Assembly (NCBI GenBank): GCA_030830595.1
Contig: JAURMS010000018.1
Location: 1-38,312, forward strand
Length of the DNA stretch: 38,312 nt
Direction of reading: 5' to 3'
DNA from: Gammaproteobacteria bacterium
GTDB taxonomy: Bacteria; Pseudomonadota; Gammaproteobacteria; Steroidobacterales; Steroidobacteraceae
The position numbers and the translations under genes were made by a program. Positions 17,252 to 25,202 of the stretch are shown here, piece by piece (position 1 is the first letter of the stretch; each line of letters begins with the position of its first letter). The notes beneath the pieces were generated by a model that saw only the letters and a list, made by a program, of their open reading frames with translations, made no database searches and was not told the origin of the DNA.

Positions 17252-18742
17252 TCAGGCCTCCGCCCAGCCACGCGAGCGCTCCACGGCACGCCGCCAGTGG
17301 TGCATGCGCTCGGCAGCCTGCTCGCGGGGCATGACGGGCTCGAAGCGGCGATCGGCCCGCCACAGCGATTCGAGCTCGGACTGCGAGCTCCAGAAACCGC
17401 AGCCGAGGCCCGCGAGTGAGGCTGCGCCGAGTGCCGTGGTTTCGGTGATGGCCGGCCGCACCACCTCGACGCCGAGCAGGTCGGCCTGGCACTGCATCAG
17501 CAGGTCGTTGGCCGCTGCGCCACCGTCGACCCGCAGTTCCAGCAGGGGCTGGGTCGAATCCTGTTCCATGCAGGCCAGCAGTTCCGCACTCTGGAAGGCA
17601 ATGGATTCCAGTGCAGCACGCGCCAGGTGGCCGCGGCCGGTCCCGCGGGAGAGGCCGACCAGCGTGCCGCGCGCGTGCGCATCCCAGTGCGGGCTGCCGA
17701 GGCCGGTGAAGGCAGGGACCAGGTACACGCCATCGGTGTCGGGCACCGAGGCTGCCAAAGCCTCGACTTCGGAGGAGTGACCGATCAGGTTCAGTCCGTC
17801 GCGCAGCCACTGCACCACGGCCCCGCCCACGAACACCGCACCCTCGAGTGCGTACTCCAGTTGTCCGCGGCTCCAGGCCACCGTGCTCAAGAGACGGTGA
17901 GCGGAGACCTGCGGAGCCTCGCCGACGTGCATCAGCATGAAGCAACCGGTGCCGTAGGTATTCTTGGCCATGCCGGGTCGGAAGCAGGCCTGCCCGAACA
18001 GGGCTGCCTGCTGGTCGCCGGCGATGCCGGTGATCGACAGTGCCCGACCACCAATCTGCGCGGTGACCCGGCCGGGCTCGAGCCCGGACGGCAGGATCTG
18101 CGGCAGCACCGCAGGCGGGATGCGCAGCAACTCGAGAAGCGTGGAGTCCCACTCGCCCGTGGCCAGGTTCATCAGCAGGGTGCGGCTGGCATTGCTGACG
18201 TCGGTGACGTGGCTGGCCCCGCCGCTCAACTGCCACGCCAGCCAGCTGTCGATGGTGCCGAAAGCCAGCTCCCCGCGCTCGGCCCGCCGACGCAATGCGG
18301 CGTCCTGGTCGAGCAACCATGCCAGCTTGGTGCCGGAGAAATAGGGATCCAGCAGTAACCCGGTGCGGCGGGTGAATTCAGGTTCGTGGCCCTCTGCACG
18401 CAATGCCTCGCAGAGAGGGGCCGTCCTTCGATCCTGCCAGACGATGGCCGGGGCCACGGGCCGCCCGCTGGCCCGTTCCCACAACACCGTGGTCTCCCGC
18501 TGGTTGGTGATGCCCACCGCGGCGACATCGGCCGCGCTGCAGCCCGCCCGGACCAGGACTTCGTCGATGGTGGCGGACTGGCTGGACCAGATCTCCTCGG
18601 CATCGTGCTCCACCCAGCCCGAGCGCGGGAAATGCTGGCTGAATTCGCGCTGAGCGAGGGCGACGATTCGGCCTTCGTGATCGAAGAGGATCGAACGCGA
18701 GCTGGTGGTCCCCTGGTCCAGCGCGAGGATGTAGCGGCTCAT
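17252..18742 (-). CDS. glpK: Glycerol kinase
   Basis: [47 protein letters not shown], typical GlpK over full length (496 aa). Confidence 0.97.
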   Translation of the reverse strand: MSRYILALDQGTTSSRSILFDHEGRIVALAQREFSQHFPRSGWVEHDAEEIWSSQSATIDEVLVRAGCSAADVAAVGITNQRETTVLWERASGRPVAPAIVWQDRRTAPLCEALRAEGHEPEFTRRTGLLLDPYFSGTKLAWLLDQDAALRRRAERGELAFGTIDSWLAWQLSGGASHVTDVSNASRTLLMNLATGEWDSTLLELLRIPPAVLPQILPSGLEPGRVTAQIGGRALSITGIAGDQQAALFGQACFRPGMAKNTYGTGCFMLMHVGEAPQVSAHRLLSTVAWSRGQLEYALEGAVFVGGAVVQWLRDGLNLIGHSSEVEALAASVPDTDGVYLVPAFTGLGSPHWDAHARGTLVGLSRGTGRGHLARAALESIAFQSAELLACMEQDSTQPLLELRVDGGAAANDLLMQCQADLLGVEVVRPAITETTALGAASLAGLGCGFWSSQSELESLWRADRRFEPVMPREQAAERMHHWRRAVERSRGWAEA

Positions 18743-18767
18743 CGTCCCGGCGAGCTCCGGGCCAGCC

Positions 18768-19661
18768 TCAGGTGCTGGAGGCCTGGTAGATGCCCTCGAT
18801 GGCTGCGTCCAGCGCCGCGTTGAACTCCGCGTCCGTCTGCTGGGCGGTCAGACCTTCGGTGAGGGCACGCGAGAAGCTGGCCACCATCCCGTGCTGGCGC
18901 GCCAAGCGTGCGTTGGCCTCGTCACGGCTGTAACCGCCGGATAGCGCCACCACGCGCAGTACCCGTGGGTGGGCAATGCATTCGGCGTAGTGGTCATTCA
19001 CTTCCGGGAGGGTCAGCTTCAGCATGACCGTGGCGCTGTCGGGCAGCGCATCGAGGTGGGAAAGCAACTCCGCCTTGAGGATTTCCTCGGCCTTGGCCTT
19101 GTTTGGGCACTTGATGTCCACCTCGGGCTCGATGATGGGCACCAAGCCGGCCGCCACGATCTGCATGCCAACCTGAAACTGCTGGTCCACGACCGCCTTG
19201 ATGCGCGCCGCATTGGCCTGCTTGATCACCGAGCGCATCTTGGTGCCGAAGATGCCCTTGGCCTTGGCGCGCGTAAGCAGGTCATCGAGCTCCGGCATCG
19301 GCTTCATCAGCTGCACCCCGTCTGACTCGGCCTCGAGTCCCTTGTCGCCCTTCAGGAAGGGGACCACCTGCTTCACCTGCCAGAGGTAGTCTGCCGCCGG
19401 CTGCCCATTGAACTCGCGGTCCATGGTCGCCTCGAACAGGATCGCTCCCAGGATGCGCCGGCCGTCGAAGGCCGGGCTGCTGACGATGCGGGTGCGCATG
19501 GCGTGCACCAGGTCCATCATCTGCTGCTCGCTGGACCAGGCGTCTTCCTTGATGCCGTAGAGGCCCAGGGCCTTGGGTGTGCTGCCGCCGCTCTGGTCCA
19601 GTGCGGCGATGAAGCCGGCCTGGTCGCGGATCTTGGTCTTTTGTTGGCTGAAGTCATCCAT
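18768..19661 (-). CDS. fda: Fructose-bisphosphate aldolase class I
   Basis: [59 protein letters not shown]. True start at 19661; the ORF-track extension to 20399 is antisense to the next gene. Confidence 0.95.
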   Translation of the reverse strand: MDDFSQQKTKIRDQAGFIAALDQSGGSTPKALGLYGIKEDAWSSEQQMMDLVHAMRTRIVSSPAFDGRRILGAILFEATMDREFNGQPAADYLWQVKQVVPFLKGDKGLEAESDGVQLMKPMPELDDLLTRAKAKGIFGTKMRSVIKQANAARIKAVVDQQFQVGMQIVAAGLVPIIEPEVDIKCPNKAKAEEILKAELLSHLDALPDSATVMLKLTLPEVNDHYAECIAHPRVLRVVALSGGYSRDEANARLARQHGMVASFSRALTEGLTAQQTDAEFNAALDAAIEGIYQASST

Positions 19662-19727
19662 GGCAGTTCCCCTGGCGCAGAAAGATACGCGGATGTTACC
19701 GGCAAGCGGGGCGGCGGGCCATAATCC

Positions 19728-20504
19728 ATGGCGATGTTCGAGCGAGCCAGACGCCTGATCCTGCTGACCGGCGGCCATCCCTTCCAGCGTGCGGCTTTTC
19801 TGGCCATGCTGCCGGGCGCAGGCTGGGAGGTGGTGGCGCTTCGTCACCCGGCGGCCGAGACGGCGCTGCCGGCCCTGTCGATCGACGAGGGTGACGTCCT
19901 GCTGTGCTACGACATGCCGGGTTACCGATTTACGCCCGGGGCGATGGAGACCCGGCCGCCCTCGGCGGCATTCCAGCGCGCCATCCGGGCGCGTGCCGAG
20001 ACCGGTTGTGGCATGGTGATCATGCATCACGCCCTTGCAGGATGGCCGGATTGGCCGGAGTGGGCCGAGATCGTCGGTGGGCGTTTCCTGTATCGCGCAT
20101 CGACGCTGAGGGGGCGTCGCTGCGGTGACTCCGGCTACCTGCCGGCGGCGACCTATCAGGCCCACGTTGCAGGGGACCATCCGGTCACTGCGGGGCTGCC
20201 GATGAGCTTCGAGCTGACCGACGAACTCTATTTGGCCGAGGTGTTCGAGGACCAGGTTGAGCCCCTGCTGGTCACCGATTTCGACCTTGCTTCGCCAGGG
20301 TTCTGCTCCGCGGCCGCTGCGGTCGGGGTGGCCTCGTCCGAGACCTGGGACCGGCCGCAAGGCAGCCGGCTCCTGGCCTGGACGCAGGTGTATCGTCATG
20401 CGCGGGTGGTGACCCTGCAGCCCGGTGACGGCCCGTCGGCCTATGCGAATCCCTGCCTGCGACGTCTGCTGGCCCAGGCTTTGGACTGGGCGGGGCGGTC
20501 ATGA
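19728..20504 (+). CDS. ThuA-like domain protein
   Basis: [61 protein letters not shown] pattern. Confidence 0.75.
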   Translation: MAMFERARRLILLTGGHPFQRAAFLAMLPGAGWEVVALRHPAAETALPALSIDEGDVLLCYDMPGYRFTPGAMETRPPSAAFQRAIRARAETGCGMVIMHHALAGWPDWPEWAEIVGGRFLYRASTLRGRRCGDSGYLPAATYQAHVAGDHPVTAGLPMSFELTDELYLAEVFEDQVEPLLVTDFDLASPGFCSAAAAVGVASSETWDRPQGSRLLAWTQVYRHARVVTLQPGDGPSAYANPCLRRLLAQALDWAGRS

Positions 20505-22051
20505 GCCAGTCGACCCATCTGGGCGGCCGACAGCTGGTCTGGTTCAAGCGCGACCTAAGGGTGGTCGATCATGTCCCCTTGATGGAGGCCGCCCTGGCTG
20601 GGCCGGTGACCTGCCTGTATATCCTTGAACCCGCTCTCATGGCCGGGCCGGACATGGCAGGTCGTCACTATGGCTTCCTGGCCGAGTCCCTGCGCGACCT
20701 GCATCGACAGCTGGCGAGCCTCGGCGGCCGCCTGCACGTGGTGACCGGTGAGACCGTGGAGGTGCTCGATCGCCTGCATCACGAACACCCCATCCATGGC
20801 CTGTGGTCGCATGAGGAGACCGGCAACGCCTGGACCTACGCCCGTGACCGTGCGGTGAGCCGCTGGTGCCGTGAGCGGGGTGTCCCGTGGCACCAGGCGC
20901 AGCAGTTCGGGGTGGTGCGTGCGTTGTCGGACCGGGATGAGTGGGCCGGGCGCTGGGAAGCGTTCATGGGCTCGCCTCAGCGGATCTCAGCGGCAAGGAT
21001 CGAGTGGGCGGACCTGGGCTGGCCGCAGCAGCGCCTGCCGGATGCCGAGGCGCTGGGCCTGCCGGCAGATCCTTGCCCCGGACGTCAGCGCGGCGGTCGC
21101 GCCCTTGGCCTCGCGGTCCTGGAGGAGTTCCTCGAGCAGCGCAGTGGCGCCTATCGGGGCGGCATCAGTTCGCCCCTGTCGGCGCCGACCGCCTGCTCCC
21201 GCCTGTCCCCGTACCTGGCTCTTGGCTGCCTCGGAATGCGCGAGGTGGTTCAGGCGACCCGGACGACCCTCGCGGGCCTGGAAGAGGGAGACCGCCGCCG
21301 CCGCGGCCTGGCGGCCTTCGTCAGTCGCCTGCACTGGCATTGTCACTTCATCCAGAAGCTCGAATCGGAGCCCGAGATCGAATGGCGCAATATGCATCGG
21401 GGTTACGACGGGCTACGCGAGGAGGACTGGAGCGATGAGCGCTTTACAGCACTTCGTGAAGGCCGTACCGGCTGGCCGCTGGTGGATGCAGTGGTCGCCA
21501 TGCTCCGGGAGACCGGCTGGATCAACTTCCGCATGCGGGCCATGCTGGTATCGGTGGCGGCCTATCCCCTGTGGCTGCATTGGCCCAGGGTGGGTCATTG
21601 GCTGGCGGGCCAGTTCACCGACTACGAGCCCGGCATCCACTGGAGCCAGATGCAGATGCAGTCGGGCACCACGGGCATCAACACCACTCGGGTCTACAAT
21701 CCCCTTAAGCAGGCGCGCGACCATGATCCCGAGGGTCGTTTCGTGCGCAGGTGGCTGCCGCAGCTCCAGCGGGTCCCTGACAGCTGGCTGTTCGAGCCCT
21801 GGCGCATGCCGCGCAGCCTGCAGGAGCAGGTCGGCGTTCACGTGGGTCGAGACTGGCCGGAGCCGCCGCTCGACCTGGAGATCGCGCTGCGGGAAGCCAA
21901 GGCGCGCATGCACGCCTGGCGTGGGCGTCCGGAGGTGCGGGCCGGCAAGGCAGGGGTGGTGCATCGGCATGGCTCGAGGAAGAAGATGACTGGCGCGCGC
22001 CTCGGCAGCAGGCGCCCCGCGGGGCAATACTCGCTTGACCTAAGCGACTAG
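20501..22051 (+). CDS. Cryptochrome/deoxyribodipyrimidine photolyase family protein
   Basis: LVWFKRDLRVVDHVPLMEA; SHEETGNAWTYARDRAV; WINFRMRAMLVS; QMQSGTTGINTTRVYNPLKQARDHDPEGRFVRRWLPQL. Confidence 0.95.
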   Translation: MSQSTHLGGRQLVWFKRDLRVVDHVPLMEAALAGPVTCLYILEPALMAGPDMAGRHYGFLAESLRDLHRQLASLGGRLHVVTGETVEVLDRLHHEHPIHGLWSHEETGNAWTYARDRAVSRWCRERGVPWHQAQQFGVVRALSDRDEWAGRWEAFMGSPQRISAARIEWADLGWPQQRLPDAEALGLPADPCPGRQRGGRALGLAVLEEFLEQRSGAYRGGISSPLSAPTACSRLSPYLALGCLGMREVVQATRTTLAGLEEGDRRRRGLAAFVSRLHWHCHFIQKLESEPEIEWRNMHRGYDGLREEDWSDERFTALREGRTGWPLVDAVVAMLRETGWINFRMRAMLVSVAAYPLWLHWPRVGHWLAGQFTDYEPGIHWSQMQMQSGTTGINTTRVYNPLKQARDHDPEGRFVRRWLPQLQRVPDSWLFEPWRMPRSLQEQVGVHVGRDWPEPPLDLEIALREAKARMHAWRGRPEVRAGKAGVVHRHGSRKKMTGARLGSRRPAGQYSLDLSD

Positions 22052-22061
22052 GAGATCGGAA

Positions 22062-22670
22062 ATGGTGGCGAAATTCATCAGCATAGTCATGGTGTGGGCA
22101 GTATTGACCCCGGCGCTGGCCGCGGGCACTCCCGGGCCACTTTGCCTCGCGCCAGCGCGCGCCGAGGCCGTCCGCGCCGCCTGGTCAGGTGCACCGGGCA
22201 GGTTGTTGGAGGTCGCGCAGCGCGAGGCCATCACCGAGGCGCAGCTGCTCTCGGTGCTGCCGCCCGAGCAGTCCGTCGGCACGGGCGGAGAAGCCTTTGA
22301 CGCGGTGTGGCAATCCCTGCAGGCCTGGCCGGAGAGTCTCACGCTCATTGAGCGGTCCGGTCAGCTGTTCGAAGTGCTGGGGCGTATCCCTTCCGGAGAA
22401 CCTTCGAAGGTGAGCCGGTTCTTCAACCTGGGGGATCAATCGCACGGGCTCAGTGGTCACCTGCGCCCGGACCTCGTCACAGCCATTTACGTCACGGAGT
22501 TGCCGGGCCGTGGCCGGACAGAGCACGGTGTGCAATTCATTGATGCAGCGGGTGGCGTCGTATTCGGTGTCTACGTGCCCAATGAACAGGCCGCGGCCGG
22601 CAACGAAACCCTCGCTGCGTTCCGGGCGACCCGCAAGCTGGTCGAGGAGTTGCCCCGGCTCTGTCCCTAA
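22062..22670 (+). CDS. Putative exported ChuX/HutX-like heme utilization family protein
   Basis: Signal peptide MVAKFISIVMVWAVLTPALA; FDAVWQSLQAWPESLTLIERSGQLFEVLGRIPSG and FFNLGDQSHGLSGHLRPDLVTAIYVTELPGRGRTEHGVQFIDAAGGVVFGVYV align by eye with remembered ChuX (FDTVWDTVCEWGNVTTLVHTADVILEFSGELPSG ... FNLRGKHGMSGHIKAENCTHIALIERKFMG...FFNKEGSAMLKIFL). Confidence 0.7.
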   Translation: MVAKFISIVMVWAVLTPALAAGTPGPLCLAPARAEAVRAAWSGAPGRLLEVAQREAITEAQLLSVLPPEQSVGTGGEAFDAVWQSLQAWPESLTLIERSGQLFEVLGRIPSGEPSKVSRFFNLGDQSHGLSGHLRPDLVTAIYVTELPGRGRTEHGVQFIDAAGGVVFGVYVPNEQAAAGNETLAAFRATRKLVEELPRLCP

Positions 22671-22688
22671 GCCTAAGCCACTTGGTTT

Positions 22689-23330
22689 TCAGGCGATGCG
22701 GGCGAGGCCGCTTTCGCGTGCGTAAAGCACCAGCTCTACCCGGTTCGACACCTTGAGCTTGCCGTAGATCGATGCTAAATAGTTTTTGACGGTCTGCTCA
22801 CCGAGTCCGAGTTCGCTGGCGATTTCCTTGTTGCTGGCGCCCTTCAGCAGTACCAGCACGATGTCCCGTTCACGCGGCGTCAGGCTGTCCTCGCTCGGCG
22901 TGGGGGCAGACTTGTCGATGGTGGCCAGTGCCTGCAGCAGGTCGCGTACTTCACCCCGGCCCAGCCAGAATTCGCCCTTCATGACGGTGCGCAGGGCCTT
23001 CAGCAGGAGCTTGGGGGGACAGTCGTGGGCGATGGTGCCCTTGAGTCCGAGCCTCAAGGCGGTGAGCAGCGTGGCTTGCTCGACCTCATCACTGAGCAGC
23101 AGGGTGCGGGTGTCGATTCCAGAGCCGATGATGTCCCTGAGCGCGGCCAGCCCGCCGCCGGGTAAGTCGGGATCCAGGAGCAGCACGTCGGGCGGGTCGG
23201 TAGAGACCAACTGGACCACCTCATCACGTGTGGCGGCCTCGCCGATGCAGCGCACGCCATCTTCTGCCTCGAGCAGCATGCGCAGCCCGGCACGATAGAT
23301 GGCGCGTTCCGTGGCGATCATCACTCGCAT
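22689..23330 (-). CDS. LuxR/NarL-family response regulator, orphan, degenerate receiver
   Basis: Receiver-like domain with D53 (LLLDPDLPGG) and C-terminal GerE HTH (LTPRERDIVLVLLKGASNKEIASELGLGEQTVKNYLASIYGKLKVSNRVELVLYA). Confidence 0.92.
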   Translation of the reverse strand: MRVMIATERAIYRAGLRMLLEAEDGVRCIGEAATRDEVVQLVSTDPPDVLLLDPDLPGGGLAALRDIIGSGIDTRTLLLSDEVEQATLLTALRLGLKGTIAHDCPPKLLLKALRTVMKGEFWLGRGEVRDLLQALATIDKSAPTPSEDSLTPRERDIVLVLLKGASNKEIASELGLGEQTVKNYLASIYGKLKVSNRVELVLYARESGLARIA

Positions 23331-23422
23331 TGATTATGTAAATCCTTTGTTTCCGCTCCAAAGCACGCTCGCAGTGTAGTGAGGGTGCATTCATAAAAAC
23401 TGCGGACTGGTTCACAGAAAGC

Positions 23423-23473
23423 GGTACCGAAGTACCAAGCTCCCGGTACTTGACGGCGATTTAACCAAGTACC
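23423..23473 (+). promoter_or_regulatory. GTAC-rich operator-like module upstream of secreted protein A
   Basis: Four GTAC tetramers within 49 bp; GGTAC-CGAA-GTACC inverted repeat; GGTACTTG (23445-23452) and CAAGTACC (23466-23473) perfect 8-bp inverted repeat; 40-bp core shared with 24333-24372. Confidence 0.65.
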
Positions 23474-23576
23474 TGTGAGGCAGACACTGTCCCCAAGGTT
23501 TGTAGCCACGCCGATGGGGTGCGGAAAGTGGACCAGATCGGTGTTGCAGGCTTTTAACTTACTTGGAGCAAATGCG

Positions 23577-24185
23577 ATGACCAAGAATCTGTTCACAGCG
23601 CCCGTGCTGACAATGGCCGCGATGGCGTTGATGTCCTCTGTAGCCGTAGCGGGCAAGCCGGACAGCAGCGGTGGCGGAAAAGGGGGAAACAAGGGCGGCG
23701 GCGATACTGGCTCGTCTCCTGCGAGCCTGGCGCTCACGGCTGCTTTATCCGGCAATATCGGGTATATCACTTGTTCGGTGACGGGTGGGGGCTTTGAACC
23801 GCGCCAGTACGTCTATCTGCGGTGCGCCGGTGATGCTACCTCGCTCACCGCTGTATGGGGCTGCCAGAACAAGACGGATAACACCTGGGATGTTGAGTCC
23901 TGGTCGCCCAGTTCAGGAGCGTTTTTACCCCCTAGGGTCCGTGTAACCGCAAACCGGAAGGGATCGGCTACCGCTACGACGGCGCCGTATTCATTACCGC
24001 AAGATCCAACTGGCACCGAAGCGCTGCAGACCCAGTGCACAAACAATGGCGGCGAATGGCGGGTGTGTTCAGTGACAGCTGAAAGGGTCACGGCCAAATG
24101 GGAAGACGCTAGCGGCAACATGATCGGCACCGCGATCCCTGTGCAAGACACTCTTTACGCAAACGGATGTTCCGAAGCAATGTAG
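23577..24185 (+). CDS. Small secreted protein A, Gly-rich N-terminus, CxVTGxGF motif
   Basis: Signal peptide MTKNLFTAPVLTMAAMALMSSVAVA, then GGGKGGNKGGGD linker, then CSVTGGGFEPRQYVYLRC. ATG 23577 preferred over 23475, which would put the conserved module at its 5' edge. Confidence 0.8.
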   Translation: MTKNLFTAPVLTMAAMALMSSVAVAGKPDSSGGGKGGNKGGGDTGSSPASLALTAALSGNIGYITCSVTGGGFEPRQYVYLRCAGDATSLTAVWGCQNKTDNTWDVESWSPSSGAFLPPRVRVTANRKGSATATTAPYSLPQDPTGTEALQTQCTNNGGEWRVCSVTAERVTAKWEDASGNMIGTAIPVQDTLYANGCSEAM

Positions 24186-24216
24186 AACGTACCAGGGAGA
24201 GACGCTGTCTTGACAT

Positions 24217-24250
24217 ACGGCCCGGGAGAAATCCCGGGCCGTTTTGTTTT
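24217..24250 (+). terminator. Rho-independent terminator
   Basis: ACGGCCCGGGA-GAAA-TCCCGGGCCGT perfect 11-bp stem followed by TTTGTTTT. Confidence 0.93.
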
Positions 24251-24332
24251 GCCTCCGAAGAATACGCAGAAAAACCCGGTCGGAGAAGCTTCGCTAGGTC
24301 ATGCGAGAACTGTGCAGATTGCCACGGCATTT

Positions 24333-24372
24333 GTTACCTTCGTACTGGGACTCAAGTACTTGGCGGTGATTT
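24333..24372 (+). promoter_or_regulatory. Second copy of the GTAC module upstream of secreted protein B
   Basis: GTTACCTTCGTACTGGGACTCAAGTACTTGGCGGTGATTT, 26/40 ungapped identity to 23423-23462; includes perfect palindrome CAAGTACTTG. Confidence 0.65.
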
Positions 24373-24480
24373 CGGACGCCCTGGTTAAAGCGCAATCTGT
24401 CAACCAGTTCGGAAGGCTCGACCTGCCACGGGGTGGCGCCGGACCTGGTTTAAAACAAGGCGTTTTCAAGGAGTATCTAC

Positions 24481-25119
24481 ATGCCCAAGTTCAACAAGGC
24501 GCCACTGGCTGGTCTGGTGGCAATGGTGCTGGCTTCTTCGGCTGCATTTGCCAAGGGCCCTCCGGTCAAGCCGACTGCGGTGACCGGCTCGCTTTCGATC
24601 GATTCAGCCATGATGACCGCCGGTTGCGCGGTGAGCGGCAGCGGCTTCGCTGCCGACTCCGAAGTGCTGGCTCAGTGCGATTCCGCCAAGATCAGCCAGC
24701 GCTATGTCTGCGTCGCCCGCTACCAGGCTGTGACCAAGGTGAAGGGCCAGTTGACCACGGTCGACGTGGTTGAATACAGCGCGGACTTTCAGACCGTGAT
24801 TTCCAGCGACCTGGCTGCCAACGGCGTCGCCACGGCCAATAAGCGCGGCAATTTCGGCTGGTCCAGCGGGGTGCTGAACGGCCCGACCCAGGACGACGTG
24901 TCCGCTGCCCTTGTTGCCCTGAACTGCGATTCGCTGGATCGCGGCGAGACCAAGGAGAAGGGCGTGACCCTGCCAGCCGCGGACTTCAGTGCTGAACTCT
25001 GCGAGTTCTCGGTGTCCGATGCGGCGGTGAGGGCGAGCGGCCTCGATGCCAACAGTGTCGCGGTGGCCCCAACTGCCATGGCGGTCGGTGCCTCGGTGAA
25101 CTACTGCGGCGGTAACTAA
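24481..25119 (+). CDS. Small secreted protein B, CxVSGxGF motif, related to protein A
   Basis: Signal peptide MPKFNKAPLAGLVAMVLASSAAFA; CAVSGSGFAADSEVLAQC has the same 18-residue spacing as protein A. Confidence 0.82.
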   Translation: MPKFNKAPLAGLVAMVLASSAAFAKGPPVKPTAVTGSLSIDSAMMTAGCAVSGSGFAADSEVLAQCDSAKISQRYVCVARYQAVTKVKGQLTTVDVVEYSADFQTVISSDLAANGVATANKRGNFGWSSGVLNGPTQDDVSAALVALNCDSLDRGETKEKGVTLPAADFSAELCEFSVSDAAVRASGLDANSVAVAPTAMAVGASVNYCGGN

Positions 25120-25148
25120 GCCGACTCGACCAGGGTACTGCCATGATG

Positions 25149-25177
25149 CGGGGCGCCTACGGGCGCCCCGTTTTTTT
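25149..25177 (+). terminator. Rho-independent terminator
   Basis: CGGGGCGCC-TACG-GGCGCCCCG perfect 9-bp stem followed by seven T. Confidence 0.95.
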
Positions 25178-25202
25178 GGCCAGCGATGCGGCCATCGGCC
25201 CT

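Noticed and set aside
17205-18320. 371-aa minus-strand ORF
   Set aside because: Out-of-frame reading of glpK.
19662-20399. N-terminal extension of the aldolase ORF
   Set aside because: Antisense to the ThuA-like gene; the aldolase homology begins at [26 protein letters not shown] (19661).
23660-23720. Gly/Lys-rich repeat (GGGKGGNKGGGD) as a repeat element
   Set aside because: Short low-complexity coding linker after the signal peptide, not a DNA repeat array.
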